Shown here piece by piece: positions 15,092-23,620 of a stretch of DNA of 64,000 nt. The stretch covers positions 167,271 to 231,270 of the forward strand of contig NZ_JALNTY010000003.1 in NCBI RefSeq assembly GCF_023161965.1, written 5' to 3'. The first letter of the stretch is position 1, and the number at the start of each line of letters is the position of its first letter. Both the position numbers and the translations under genes were made by a program. The notes under the pieces are model-generated. The model worked only from the letters and a program-made list of their open reading frames with translations. It did not search any database and was not told the origin of the DNA. This DNA is from Anaerosoma tenue. GTDB taxonomy: Bacteria > Actinomycetota > Coriobacteriia > Anaerosomatales > Anaerosomataceae.

Positions 15092-17050
15092 ATGAAGCGT
15101 CGGCATCGTATCCTGTTCGCTTCGATCGGGCTGGCGGTGACGGTCGCGCTCACTGTGCCCTCCACCGCTTCGGGCGCTCTCGTGTTCAGCGGCAGCGTGG
15201 TGTTGGACACACCGGGTTACTGGTACGGCCAACCGCACATCGGTGGCCGCTACATCGCGACATACCGCGCACGCAACGACGGCACCGACCGGGACGTGGT
15301 CGTGTACGATCGCCAGTCACCCTCGACCCCACTCGTGCACGGTGCCGGTGATGGGATCGACCAACACTACACCGACGTTTCGGGAAGCCGCGTGGTGTGG
15401 ATCAGCAACGCCGAGGCCGATGGCGAGGTCTGGTACGACGACCTCTCGAACGCCACTCCCCCCGCCCGCATCACCACCGACACGCGAGACGATGCGGGAT
15501 CGGTGATCGATGGGAACACGATCGCGTGGGTCGACGGCCTCGGCAGTGGGCGCAAGATCCGCTTCTACGACCTCGAGCGTCACGCCGCAGGGGTAGTTGA
15601 CGCATGCAACCTGCCCAACGGACTCTGCGTCGATTCCGGCCGACTGGCATGGATGGACGACGAGAAGGTGGCCGGGAAGCAGGGAGTGTACGTCTACGAC
15701 ACGGAGACCACCGCCGAGATCACCGTGCGAGAGGTGGACTCAAGCGTACGAAGGATCGTCGCGGACTCGGTGGACATCCACGGCGACGCCGTGACCTGGA
15801 GCGAGTATCTTGTCAGCACCGACGACAAGAACATATGGGTAGCCAACGTGCGCACGGGCGTTGTGGCCCAGGTGACGAACAACGTCGCCACGCAGACCTC
15901 ACCGGCGATCTCGGGCGACCTGCTGCCATGGCAGGATGACCGTACTGGCGACAACGACATCCTTGCGTGGTGGGGTCCCGAGACGCCCGGTTACCAGGAT
16001 GTCGCCACGACGGCAGCCAACGAAGCAGCGCCGGACGTCTACGGACACGCGGTCGCGTATATCGTCGACCCGGGTTCCGACTCCGATATCGCGCTGGCGA
16101 CAGCGGCACTCGAACCACAGCGCATCTCCGGCGCCAACCGCTACGAGACCTCGGCCAAGATCTCAGCGAACAGGTTCATCAAGTCGGGCACCGCGGTCCT
16201 CGCCACCGGCGTCGGGTTCGCCGACGCCCTCGCCGCAAGCGGCCTGGCGGGAGCACTCGAGAGTCCCCTGCTCCTGTCGGCACAGAACGACCTGCCCGCT
16301 CCGATCTCAGCGGAACTCGAACGACTGGACACGACCTTCGTCTTCGTGATCGGCGGAGAAGCGGCGATCGGTACCGCCGTCACCGACGAGCTCGATGACA
16401 TGGGCATCTCCTGGCAGCGCATCGCCGGATCGGACCGATACGAGACCGCCGCCAGGATCGTCCCATACCTCGTCGACATCATGGGTAACGAGAACCGCTG
16501 GTGGAGACGAGACGCCTTCTTCGTGCGCGGTGACGATTTCGCCGATGCGCTGGCGATAGCGCCCCACGCGTACGCCATCGGCGTGCCCGTGCTGCTGGTC
16601 CGCAAGGACTCGGTACCGGCCGTGACGGCGCAGACGGTGGCGAACTTCAACATCAACGACGGTTACGTCATCGGCGGGACAGCAGCCATCTCGACGCCCA
16701 CGGCCGAGGACATCGGCGACCTGCTTGGTGACGCAGCGGTACGGTGGTGGGGCGCCAACCGCTACGCCACGGCCATCGAGTGCGCCAGACAGGGCGTGTC
16801 CCGCGGATGGCTCGACTACGACCGTGTAGGCGTAGCAACCGGTATGGACTTCCCCGACGCGCTCAGCGGTGGCGCCGCCTGCGGCTACTTCGGCAGCCCG
16901 CTCCTGCTCACGCCCCCGTCATCGATACCGGAAGACCTTGACGACTTCCTTGGCACGACGAGGTACGAGCTCGGCGGCATGGAGGTCTACGGCGGGGAGG
17001 CAGTGGTGAGCCCTTACGTGTTCGGGCGTCTGGACGACTACCTCTACTGA
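15092..17050 (+). CDS. Secreted beta-propeller protein with three CWB2 cell-wall-binding repeats
   Basis: 652 residues. It begins with a signal peptide (MKRRHRILFASIGLAVTVAL..TASGA, about 1-29). Residues 30-335 hold TolB/WD-like blades with repeating patterns such as SRVVWISN, NTIAWVDG, RLAWMDD, DAVTWSE and GDLLPWQDD. Three CWB2 repeats follow from about 343, opening with RISGANRYETS, RIAGSDRYETA and RWWGANRYATA, the usual triplet that anchors proteins to secondary wall polymers in Gram-positives. The ATG at 15092 is preceded by GGGGGGTGG. Ligand unknown. It is a likely paralogue of the 17,842 gene. Confidence 0.92.
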   Translation: MKRRHRILFASIGLAVTVALTVPSTASGALVFSGSVVLDTPGYWYGQPHIGGRYIATYRARNDGTDRDVVVYDRQSPSTPLVHGAGDGIDQHYTDVSGSRVVWISNAEADGEVWYDDLSNATPPARITTDTRDDAGSVIDGNTIAWVDGLGSGRKIRFYDLERHAAGVVDACNLPNGLCVDSGRLAWMDDEKVAGKQGVYVYDTETTAEITVREVDSSVRRIVADSVDIHGDAVTWSEYLVSTDDKNIWVANVRTGVVAQVTNNVATQTSPAISGDLLPWQDDRTGDNDILAWWGPETPGYQDVATTAANEAAPDVYGHAVAYIVDPGSDSDIALATAALEPQRISGANRYETSAKISANRFIKSGTAVLATGVGFADALAASGLAGALESPLLLSAQNDLPAPISAELERLDTTFVFVIGGEAAIGTAVTDELDDMGISWQRIAGSDRYETAARIVPYLVDIMGNENRWWRRDAFFVRGDDFADALAIAPHAYAIGVPVLLVRKDSVPAVTAQTVANFNINDGYVIGGTAAISTPTAEDIGDLLGDAAVRWWGANRYATAIECARQGVSRGWLDYDRVGVATGMDFPDALSGGAACGYFGSPLLLTPPSSIPEDLDDFLGTTRYELGGMEVYGGEAVVSPYVFGRLDDYLY

Positions 17051-17056
17051 TACACA

Positions 17057-17089
17057 CGGCCGGCCGGAGAACCGTCCTCCGGCCGGCCG
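17057..17089. terminator. Bidirectional hairpin terminator
   Basis: A perfect 13-base stem, CGGCCGGCCGGAG with CTCCGGCCGGCCG, and a 7-base loop lie between two convergent genes. No T-run is present. Confidence 0.75.
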
Positions 17090-17092
17090 GGC

Positions 17093-17680
17093 TCACTCTC
17101 CGGAGCGGCGGGCGGTGGCCATGGTGTGCCACGGCAGCGCCGAATCGTCCACCATCACGTCGACGAACCCAGCGCCCTTGAGGCATTCAGCCAGTCCGGA
17201 CGGCGTGGCGCGCACGGCCTGCGGTGGCCCCTTCGGGGTCTCCCGTGCAGCCCAGTCGACCACGAGCAGGCGACCACCGGGCTTCAGCAATCGAAGCGCT
17301 TCCCGATACGAAGCCGCCGTGTCCACGAACTCGTGGTGGATGTTGATCATGAAGAGCGCGTCGGCGATGGCGTCATCCAGCGGGACATGCGTCTCCCCGG
17401 CCAGGACGGGCACGATCCGACCCTCGGCCACGCCAGCACGATGCTCCCGCATCCACTCGATCGCCTCCTCGGCGATGTCCGCCACGTAGACCGTGGCTTC
17501 AGGAGCCCGCTTCGCGATGGCCTCGGCGAAGAGTCCGGTCCCCGCGCCGATCTCCACGATCACCGATGCGCCGTCCGGCACGTCGAGAGCGGCGAAGAAC
17601 AGATCGGGCGGAAGGCTTTCGAACCGTGCGGGATCGTTCAGCTTCTCGAGCTTGGCGATGTCGAACTTGTAGTGTGCCAT
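17093..17680 (-). CDS. SAM-dependent class I methyltransferase
   Basis: 195 residues. The SAM-binding motif I VIVEIGAGTGLFAEAIA (about 39-55), the acidic end of strand 2 (VYVADI), the strand 4 segment ALFMINIHHEF and the LKPGGRLLVVDW block define a UbiE/Arsenite-like class I methyltransferase. The starting segment HYKFDIAKLEKLNDPARFE is shared with small methyltransferases of unknown substrate found in anaerobes. The start at 17680 follows GAGGAGG. The substrate cannot be stated. Confidence 0.88.
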   Translation of the reverse strand: MAHYKFDIAKLEKLNDPARFESLPPDLFFAALDVPDGASVIVEIGAGTGLFAEAIAKRAPEATVYVADIAEEAIEWMREHRAGVAEGRIVPVLAGETHVPLDDAIADALFMINIHHEFVDTAASYREALRLLKPGGRLLVVDWAARETPKGPPQAVRATPSGLAECLKGAGFVDVMVDDSALPWHTMATARRSGE

Positions 17681-17841
17681 GCGACCTCCTCTCCCCGGAT
17701 TCTCCCACAAGGCCGGGGCCAAGCGCCTGGAGTGCTCCACCGCTGGGTATCAGTGGCATAAGGGGCTGCGCGCGTGCTGGGGGGCACGCACGGCTCACAA
17801 TGGCAGCGCCGTGCATGCGCGGCAACCAGGGGAGGCGCGAC

Positions 17842-19869
17842 ATGTCCCGGAACCGGCTCGTCGTCCCGATTGCTCTTGCTCTGATCGCTGTGCTGGCGCT
17901 CATGCCGCTCGGGCACGCGAACGCGCTCACGACAGCCGACTACCCGAAGTTCTACCTCGACCGGGGACCGCTGAAGATCGGCCTCCTGCACCAACAGAAC
18001 CCCGAGATCGAAGGCGAGTTCATCGTCTATCAGTACAGGAACTCGTTCGCGTCCGACCCCAACGAGCAGTTCTGGAACATCGCCTTCCACAACCTCCGGA
18101 CAGGAAACGGCACGAACTACCCGATCCTCGCCTCGGACCAGACGAACCCCGATGTGGCTGCGGGCAGGGTCGCCTACGAGTCACGACAATCGGGCAACGG
18201 TGACATCTACTATCTCGACTTGCGTGAAGCTTCTCCCGGCTCGGGTCGCCTGATCGGCAGCGGTATCGCCGCACAGGTTCGGCCACGCATCAGCGCGAGC
18301 CACGTCGTATGGAAGAACCTCGCGACGGATAGCCTCGAGTACTGGGACTTCGCAACGCAGACCATGTCGACAGTCCCAGAGTCCACCGGTGTGGAGCACT
18401 GGGACGTGGATGGCGACATGGTCGTCTTCTCGGTCGACGGCAATCCGCAGGACACGCTCTACAGCTGGCGGTTGGGTGAGATGGCGTATCCGGTCGAGGT
18501 CTACCCGGGGCTCAGCCCGCTAGCCGGCTTCCCCTCGATACAGCACGTTCGGTTCCATGCAAGGCGCGCGTACGTACAGCTTGCGGGACTCACCTCACGC
18601 ACCGCGCTGATCGACCTGCGCTGGCGCTCGAGAACCTACCTGCCGGATTTCTCACAGCAGATGACACGGCCGAACCTGTTCGACCGAAGTCTCGTGTGGG
18701 AGAGCTGGGAGGCTGACCCCGATGCCAACCGGGCCCTGCACTTCTTCATCGTCGGCGTGAACTCGGTCCTTGACGCGACCAACGACGACACCCAGAACTT
18801 CACGCGCCCTTCGCTCTTCGGCAACCGGCTCGTGTACCAGGCTGGCACCAACGGCGACATCTGGATGGCAGCGGACAAGCCCCGCGTCGATCGCACCTAC
18901 GGGGACAACCGGTATGCCACGGCCGTCGAGATCTCCAAGGCCTACTTCCCCGATGGACCGGCCAACGGCTGGGACGGCAACGTCACGAACAGCTACACCG
19001 TCGTGCTCGCCACCGGTGAGAACTTCCCCGACGCGCTTGCGGCCACACCGCTCGCCGCACAGATGGGCGCCCCCCTCCTGCTCACGCCAGGCGCCTCGCT
19101 CCCGCAGGTCGTGATCGATGAGCTCAAGCGGCTGAAGCCATGGCGCGTCATGATCATCGGCGGGCCGGACGTCGTGTCCAAGGGCGTCGCCGACACGATC
19201 GCGGCGATGGGCGCCAAGATCGACCGAGTGGCGGGTGACGACCGGTACGAGACCTCGGTCGAGGTCGCCCAGAAGTACGCACAGCAGCTCGAGTTCGACG
19301 GCATTATCTGGGACAAGGGCGTCTTCGTGGCCCGCGGCGACGCGTTCCCGGACGCACTCGCGGCCGGACCTGCCGCCGCCGGTATGCACCGACCGGTCCT
19401 GCTCACACCGCCCGCGGCGCTTCCCAGAAGCGTCAACGACTGGTTCGTAGACGTTGAGATCGAGGACGCGGTGATCATCGGTGGCGTCACGGCGGTCAGC
19501 GAACACGCCAAGGCACAGGTCGACGGCCACCTCGCGTGGATGAGCAGTCCGCCCTCTGAGCGCTGGTACGGCGACGACCGCTACGCCACCGCCGCGCAGA
19601 TCGCCCGCAACGCCTACTATCTCCGTGCGCTCGACTTCGACATGATCGGCATCGCCACCGGCGAGAACTTCCCGGACGCGCTCGGCGGAGGGGCTGCATG
19701 CGGCTACTACGGTAGCCCGCTCCTGCTCACGCGCAACACCGCGGTGCCACCGGGTCTCACGGACTTCCTCACGACGCACGAGTACCGCATCGGACGCGGG
19801 GACGTCTTCGGCGGCCCGGATGTGGTGAGCGAGGCCACGAGAAGCGGGGTCCGCGCCCGGCTGAAGTGA
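17842..19869 (+). CDS. Secreted propeller-like protein with three CWB2 repeats
   Basis: 675 residues. It has a signal peptide (MSRNRLVVPIALALIAVLAL..HANA, about 1-29), then a region of TolB-like blades (30-345; GEFIVYQYR, GRVAYESR, HVVWKNL, DMVVFSVDG, RLVYQAG). Three CWB2 repeats begin near residue 349 with RTYGDNRYATA, RVAGDDRYETS and RWYGDDRYATA. A clear GGGGAGG lies before ATG. Same architecture as the 15,092 gene, so the pair probably arose by duplication. Expected to be displayed on the cell wall; the ligand is unknown. Confidence 0.92.
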   Translation: MSRNRLVVPIALALIAVLALMPLGHANALTTADYPKFYLDRGPLKIGLLHQQNPEIEGEFIVYQYRNSFASDPNEQFWNIAFHNLRTGNGTNYPILASDQTNPDVAAGRVAYESRQSGNGDIYYLDLREASPGSGRLIGSGIAAQVRPRISASHVVWKNLATDSLEYWDFATQTMSTVPESTGVEHWDVDGDMVVFSVDGNPQDTLYSWRLGEMAYPVEVYPGLSPLAGFPSIQHVRFHARRAYVQLAGLTSRTALIDLRWRSRTYLPDFSQQMTRPNLFDRSLVWESWEADPDANRALHFFIVGVNSVLDATNDDTQNFTRPSLFGNRLVYQAGTNGDIWMAADKPRVDRTYGDNRYATAVEISKAYFPDGPANGWDGNVTNSYTVVLATGENFPDALAATPLAAQMGAPLLLTPGASLPQVVIDELKRLKPWRVMIIGGPDVVSKGVADTIAAMGAKIDRVAGDDRYETSVEVAQKYAQQLEFDGIIWDKGVFVARGDAFPDALAAGPAAAGMHRPVLLTPPAALPRSVNDWFVDVEIEDAVIIGGVTAVSEHAKAQVDGHLAWMSSPPSERWYGDDRYATAAQIARNAYYLRALDFDMIGIATGENFPDALGGGAACGYYGSPLLLTRNTAVPPGLTDFLTTHEYRIGRGDVFGGPDVVSEATRSGVRARLK

Positions 19870-19958
19870 CGCAACCCCGGCCGGCGCGCTGACTGCCAGC
19901 CAGATGATCGGCGGCACCGCCCGCGCACTTCGGGTACCATGCGCACATGGACGGACAC

Positions 19959-21491
19959 ATGCGGTACATGGACACGCGCGCGCTCGATGATTCACGCCCC
20001 GCCTTCAGCAGGGCCGTGGTCAAGGGCATCGCGCCCGGCGGAGGCCTCTTCGTTCCCGAGGCCATCCCGTCGTTCTCGCTCGACGAGGTGCTCGAGCTCT
20101 CGGGTATGCCGTACTGGCAGCGCGCCGCCCGGGTGTTCGAGCGCTTCGGTGTCGATGTGCCGGAGGACCGCATCGGCGAGCTGATGCGGGCTGCTTACGG
20201 CACCCAGTGGGACGACGAGCGCATCGCCCCGGTGGTGGAGGTGACAGCGGGCACCCACGTGCTCGAACTCTGGCACGGCCCCACCAGCGCCTTCAAGGAC
20301 ATGGCGCTCCAGTGCATGCCGCTCTTCTTCTCCGAGGCGGTCGATGCGATGCAGTCCTCGGGCGAGATCGCCGACGACTTCCTCATCCTCGTGGCGACCT
20401 CGGGAGATACCGGGAAAGCCGCGCTGGAAGGCTTCGCCGACCGCGCCCACACCGCGATCGTGGTGTTCTACCCCGATGGCGGCGTGAGTGACATCCAGCG
20501 CCTGCAGATGGTGACCCAGCGCGGGGAGAACGTGGGTGTGTTCGGCGTGCGCGGCAACTTCGACGACTGCCAGACCGCCGTGAAGGCCGCGTTCAACGAC
20601 GAGGCCTTCGCCGCCGAGCTCCACGAGCGCCACGGGCTGCGCCTGTCCTCCGCCAACTCCATCAACTGGGGTCGCCTGCTCCCGCAGATCGCGTACTACG
20701 TGAGCGCCTACGCGGACATGGTCGCCGCAGGCGGCGTGAAGCCGGGCTCACCCATGGACGTCTGCGTCCCAACGGGCAACTTCGGCAACATCCTCGGCGC
20801 CTACTACGCCAAGCGAGCCGGCGTGCCCATCGGGCGTCTCCTCTGCGCGAGCAACGAGAACAACGTGCTCACCGACTTCATCGCCACCGGCACCTACGAC
20901 ATCTCGGGTCGCGAGTTCGTCACCACACCGAGCCCGAGCATGGACATCCTGATATCGAGCAACCTGGAGCGCCTGCTCTATCACCTGGCAGGCCCCGAGG
21001 CTGTGCGGGGCTGGATGGCCGAGCTTGCCGCCAACCGCACATTCACGGTGGACCGCGAGACGTTCGCGGCGGTGCGCGGACTGCTCGTTGCCGACTGGGC
21101 AAGCAACGACGAGAGCCTTGCCACCATCGACCGTGTCTACCGGGAGCACGGCTACCTGATGGACCCGCACACCGCCGTGGCGTGGGAGGTCGCCGAGCGG
21201 CTCCGAGGGCTCGATCCGGTGCTCGTGGTCTCCACGGCGCATTGGGCCAAGTTCGGCGCGGATGTGCTCAAGGCACTCACCCACACCCCGTACGGCCAGC
21301 CGCTCCCGCCAGAGATGCGCGACATGAGCGGCCTGGAGATGCTCGGCCTGGTCGGAACGCTGGCCCCCGGGGCCGCGAAGGTCCCGGATCCGCTTGCGGA
21401 CCTGTCCCGGCTGAGCCCGCGCTTCGGTGGAGTGGTGGAGGCAGGCAAGCACGGCGTGGAGGATGCGGTGAGGGACTGGCTGGCAGGATAG
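19959..21491 (+). CDS. thrC: Threonine synthase
   Basis: 510 residues, matching the long ThrC class. It converts O-phosphohomoserine to threonine with PLP. The start MRYMDTRA resembles the usual MRYxSTRG N-terminus, so the ATG at 19959 was preferred over 19947. Evidence: HGPTSAFKDMALQ with the PLP lysine, VATSGDTGKAALEGF, SANSINWGRLLPQ, CVPTGNFGNILGAYYAK and SPSMDILISSNLERLL. Since homocysteine here seems to be made from aspartate semialdehyde by DUF39, homoserine would mainly serve threonine; this is an inference. Confidence 0.95.
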   Translation: MRYMDTRALDDSRPAFSRAVVKGIAPGGGLFVPEAIPSFSLDEVLELSGMPYWQRAARVFERFGVDVPEDRIGELMRAAYGTQWDDERIAPVVEVTAGTHVLELWHGPTSAFKDMALQCMPLFFSEAVDAMQSSGEIADDFLILVATSGDTGKAALEGFADRAHTAIVVFYPDGGVSDIQRLQMVTQRGENVGVFGVRGNFDDCQTAVKAAFNDEAFAAELHERHGLRLSSANSINWGRLLPQIAYYVSAYADMVAAGGVKPGSPMDVCVPTGNFGNILGAYYAKRAGVPIGRLLCASNENNVLTDFIATGTYDISGREFVTTPSPSMDILISSNLERLLYHLAGPEAVRGWMAELAANRTFTVDRETFAAVRGLLVADWASNDESLATIDRVYREHGYLMDPHTAVAWEVAERLRGLDPVLVVSTAHWAKFGADVLKALTHTPYGQPLPPEMRDMSGLEMLGLVGTLAPGAAKVPDPLADLSRLSPRFGGVVEAGKHGVEDAVRDWLAG

Positions 21492-21526
21492 GCGCTCTGC
21501 TGAACCTGCCGGAGAGGAGCACGCAG

Positions 21527-22312
21527 ATGCGCGTGTACGTCAGCTTCGATGACACGGACTGCCTGGGAGCCGACCGCGGTACCGGGAAGCTGGTGCGCTG
21601 GTTCACTGAGCGGCTCCCGGAGGGGTGTACCTCGTGGGGGGTCGTGCGGCAGCAGCTCCTCGTGCATCCCGACGTCCCGTACACATCTCACAACAGTTCC
21701 GGCTGCGCGGTCCTCGACGTGCCCGACCCCTCGTACCTCCCGCTGCTCGCGAACCTGGGAGCAGCGCACATAGCCGAGCACTTCATCGACGGCAGCGACC
21801 CCGGGCTCTGCATAGCCGATGAGAACACAGACCTCTCGGCGATCATCGCATTCGCCAGCCGTGCGGCGATCGAGGTGGTCACACAGGATGAGGCCCGGGC
21901 GATCGCGGAGGAAGCCGGCGTCCACCTGAGCGGACACGGCGGCACCGAGGACGGTGTCATCGGGGCGCTTGCGGGCGTTGGCCTCACTGCCAGCGGCTGG
22001 TCCGGCAGGCTCGTGGAGTTCCACCGACCACTCCGGGAGTTCCCGATCGTCACCACCGTCGCGGAAGTCGAGGACGCTGGCATCATGGTCGTCCCGGTGG
22101 ATCGCAACGTCCAGATGCCTAAGCCGACCGACACGCTGGATACGCAGGGGTGGCTTCGGCCACGCCTGTGGGGTGGGCGTCCGGTCGCCCCTGTGACGAG
22201 CGCGGGCCCCGACTCGTGGACCGCCATCGGCAAGCAGCGTCTTGCCGGACCAGGCGGCGCCACACCAGGAGGCGGTCATGCCGGCGTGCAGCATGGCGGT
22301 GACGACTGGTAG
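21527..22312 (+). CDS. TiaS-like (DUF1743-type) FDDTD protein, function unknown
   Basis: 261 residues. The start RVYVSFDDTDCLGADRGTGKL and the SGHGGTEDGVIGALAGVGL block (about 126-145) match the N-terminal catalytic core of archaeal tRNA-Ile agmatinylcytidine synthetase (TiaS), which carries a DDTD motif and a GTxDGxIGAL segment. The C-terminal OB fold and zinc ribbon that bind tRNA in TiaS are absent. Bacteria normally use TilS for this tRNA change, so a different, perhaps ATP-using, job is likely. A good RBS (GGAGAGGAG) precedes the ATG. It lies between thrC and the HTH/PBP regulator, which is its only hint. Confidence 0.6.
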   Translation: MRVYVSFDDTDCLGADRGTGKLVRWFTERLPEGCTSWGVVRQQLLVHPDVPYTSHNSSGCAVLDVPDPSYLPLLANLGAAHIAEHFIDGSDPGLCIADENTDLSAIIAFASRAAIEVVTQDEARAIAEEAGVHLSGHGGTEDGVIGALAGVGLTASGWSGRLVEFHRPLREFPIVTTVAEVEDAGIMVVPVDRNVQMPKPTDTLDTQGWLRPRLWGGRPVAPVTSAGPDSWTAIGKQRLAGPGGATPGGGHAGVQHGGDDW

Positions 22313-22390
22313 GGCGTCCTGGTCACCGGCTGCCCGGACGGGCGATGATGATGGTGACGCCTCTACCCGGATGCGCGTAAGGTGGAAGGC

Positions 22391-23380
22391 ATGAAGGGTC
22401 TTGGAGTCATCGACCAGCAAGTACAACTGAGCGCCATCGCCGATCCGCGCAGACTGGCGATTCTGCGCATGCTGATGGTGCGCCCGATGACCCTGAGTCA
22501 GATCGGCGAGCGTATCGGCAAACACCCCGCCTGGGTACGCCACCATGTACAGGTCCTTGTGGCCGCCCGACTCGCCGCTCTTGTCGAAGAGCGAGCCGTC
22601 AAGAACTACGTGGAGAAGTACTACGCGGCCACTGCAGGGGCGTTCGAGGCGCATATGGTCATCGCCCCCGAGTCGGACGAGCCCAGAACGCTCATCGCGC
22701 TTGGCAGCCATGACCTTGGACTGGCGCTGTTGAGCGAGGATGTCGAGAGCTCGCATGTCGGGCTGGTAAGCGTACCGGTCGGCAGCCTTGACGGTCTGAT
22801 AGCGCTTCGCCAAGGGCTGTGCGACATCGCAGGATGCCACCTGTTCGACGACGAGCGCAATGAGTACAACACCCCGTTCCTGCGCCATCTGTTCCCCGAC
22901 ATGCCCGTCCTGGCCGTGACCCTCGCATACCGCGAGCAGGGCCTTATCACGGCCCCGGGGAACCCCCTCGGTCTTCACGGAGTCGAGGACCTCTCCCGCG
23001 GCGGAGTCCGCCTGGCCAACCGCAACCCGGGTTCCGGCACCAGGGTCTGGCTTGACGCCCGGCTTCGCCACGAGTCCATCGACACCGGGAAGATCCCGGG
23101 CTACGAGGACACGCTGTCGACCCACACAGCGGTGGCGGGCGCCATAGCATCCGGCGCAGCCGATGCCGGGGTGGGGCTTCGGGCATCTGCCGAGGCGCTC
23201 GGCCTCGGATTCACGCCCCTCTTCATGGAGCGATACGACCTGGTCATGCGCAAGGACCGTCTCAGTGACGACGCCCTGATGACGCTTCTGGACAGCCTGT
23301 CCTCGCGACACCTCAAGCGCACGCTGGGCGCGATCGCCGGCTACGACACGGCACACACTGGCGAAGAAGCGGGGCTCTGA
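22391..23380 (+). CDS. ArsR-type HTH regulator with C-terminal periplasmic-binding-like domain
   Basis: 329 residues. Residues 8-75 are a winged-helix HTH (LSAIADPRRLAILRML..TLSQIGERIGKHPAWVRHHVQVLV). Residues about 95-310 are a PBP-like domain (the type that follows ModE-like HTHs), with NRNPGSGTRVWLD as the phosphate-loop-like anion site and the GAIASGAADAGVGLRASAEALGLGF block. Such one-component regulators sense oxyanions or cofactor precursors, often molybdate or tungstate. It sits upstream of the CWB2-ECF-ExbB operon, and palindromes of one type are found before that operon and before modA. The assignment of these sites to this protein is an inference. Confidence 0.8.
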   Translation: MKGLGVIDQQVQLSAIADPRRLAILRMLMVRPMTLSQIGERIGKHPAWVRHHVQVLVAARLAALVEERAVKNYVEKYYAATAGAFEAHMVIAPESDEPRTLIALGSHDLGLALLSEDVESSHVGLVSVPVGSLDGLIALRQGLCDIAGCHLFDDERNEYNTPFLRHLFPDMPVLAVTLAYREQGLITAPGNPLGLHGVEDLSRGGVRLANRNPGSGTRVWLDARLRHESIDTGKIPGYEDTLSTHTAVAGAIASGAADAGVGLRASAEALGLGFTPLFMERYDLVMRKDRLSDDALMTLLDSLSSRHLKRTLGAIAGYDTAHTGEEAGL

Positions 23381-23447
23381 CCCGAACGCACGGAGCGCAC
23401 GCGAAACCCCGAGCCATCACCCTGCCCACGCACGCTCGTGCAAGGTA

Positions 23448-23467
23448 CGCTAAACTCCATTCTAGTG
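23448..23467. promoter_or_regulatory. Imperfect palindrome resembling the mod operator
   Basis: CGCTAA, eight bases, CTAGTG. It has the same half-site spacing and 10 of 12 half-site bases of the perfect modA operator at 29,688-29,707. It lies about 150 bases before the CWB2-led operon and next to the regulator gene. Confidence 0.45.
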
Positions 23468-23470
23468 TAG

Positions 23471-23620
23471 GGTGATGACACCCTCGGAGGGTGTCGGCTC
23501 GAGACGCACATGGCCTCCCGGCCGCAGCGTGTGATCCCGGCACACCACAGACGATATGGGAGACCGGATGGAGCGACCGCACCGTGGTCGACCCATCTCA
23601 AGCGGAAGGAAGGGGTAAGC
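23471..23620 (+). promoter_or_regulatory. Structured 5' leader of the CWB2-ECF-ExbB operon
   Basis: The leader has a GACACCC-TCGGA-GGGTGTC hairpin (23,477-23,495) and an ACGCAC/GCGTGT helix enclosing GGCC-TCCC-GGCC, then an RBS GGAAGGAAGGGG. It does not match a riboswitch class I know. Confidence 0.3.

Noticed and set aside
16117-19860. Similar DNA stretches between the CWB2 genes as mobile or CRISPR-like repeats
   Set aside because: They encode the conserved CWB2 protein repeats in frame; there are no uniform repeat/spacer units.
22391-23380. Reading the regulator as a plain transporter binding protein
   Set aside because: It has no signal peptide and begins with a clear winged-helix domain, so it is a cytoplasmic DNA-binding protein.
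23500-23560. Possible c-di-GMP-I (GEMM) riboswitch, because ACGCACA and GCCTCC strings occur
   Set aside because: The conserved GGCAAACC and GGACGCAAAGCC core strings and the P1b pairing are missing.
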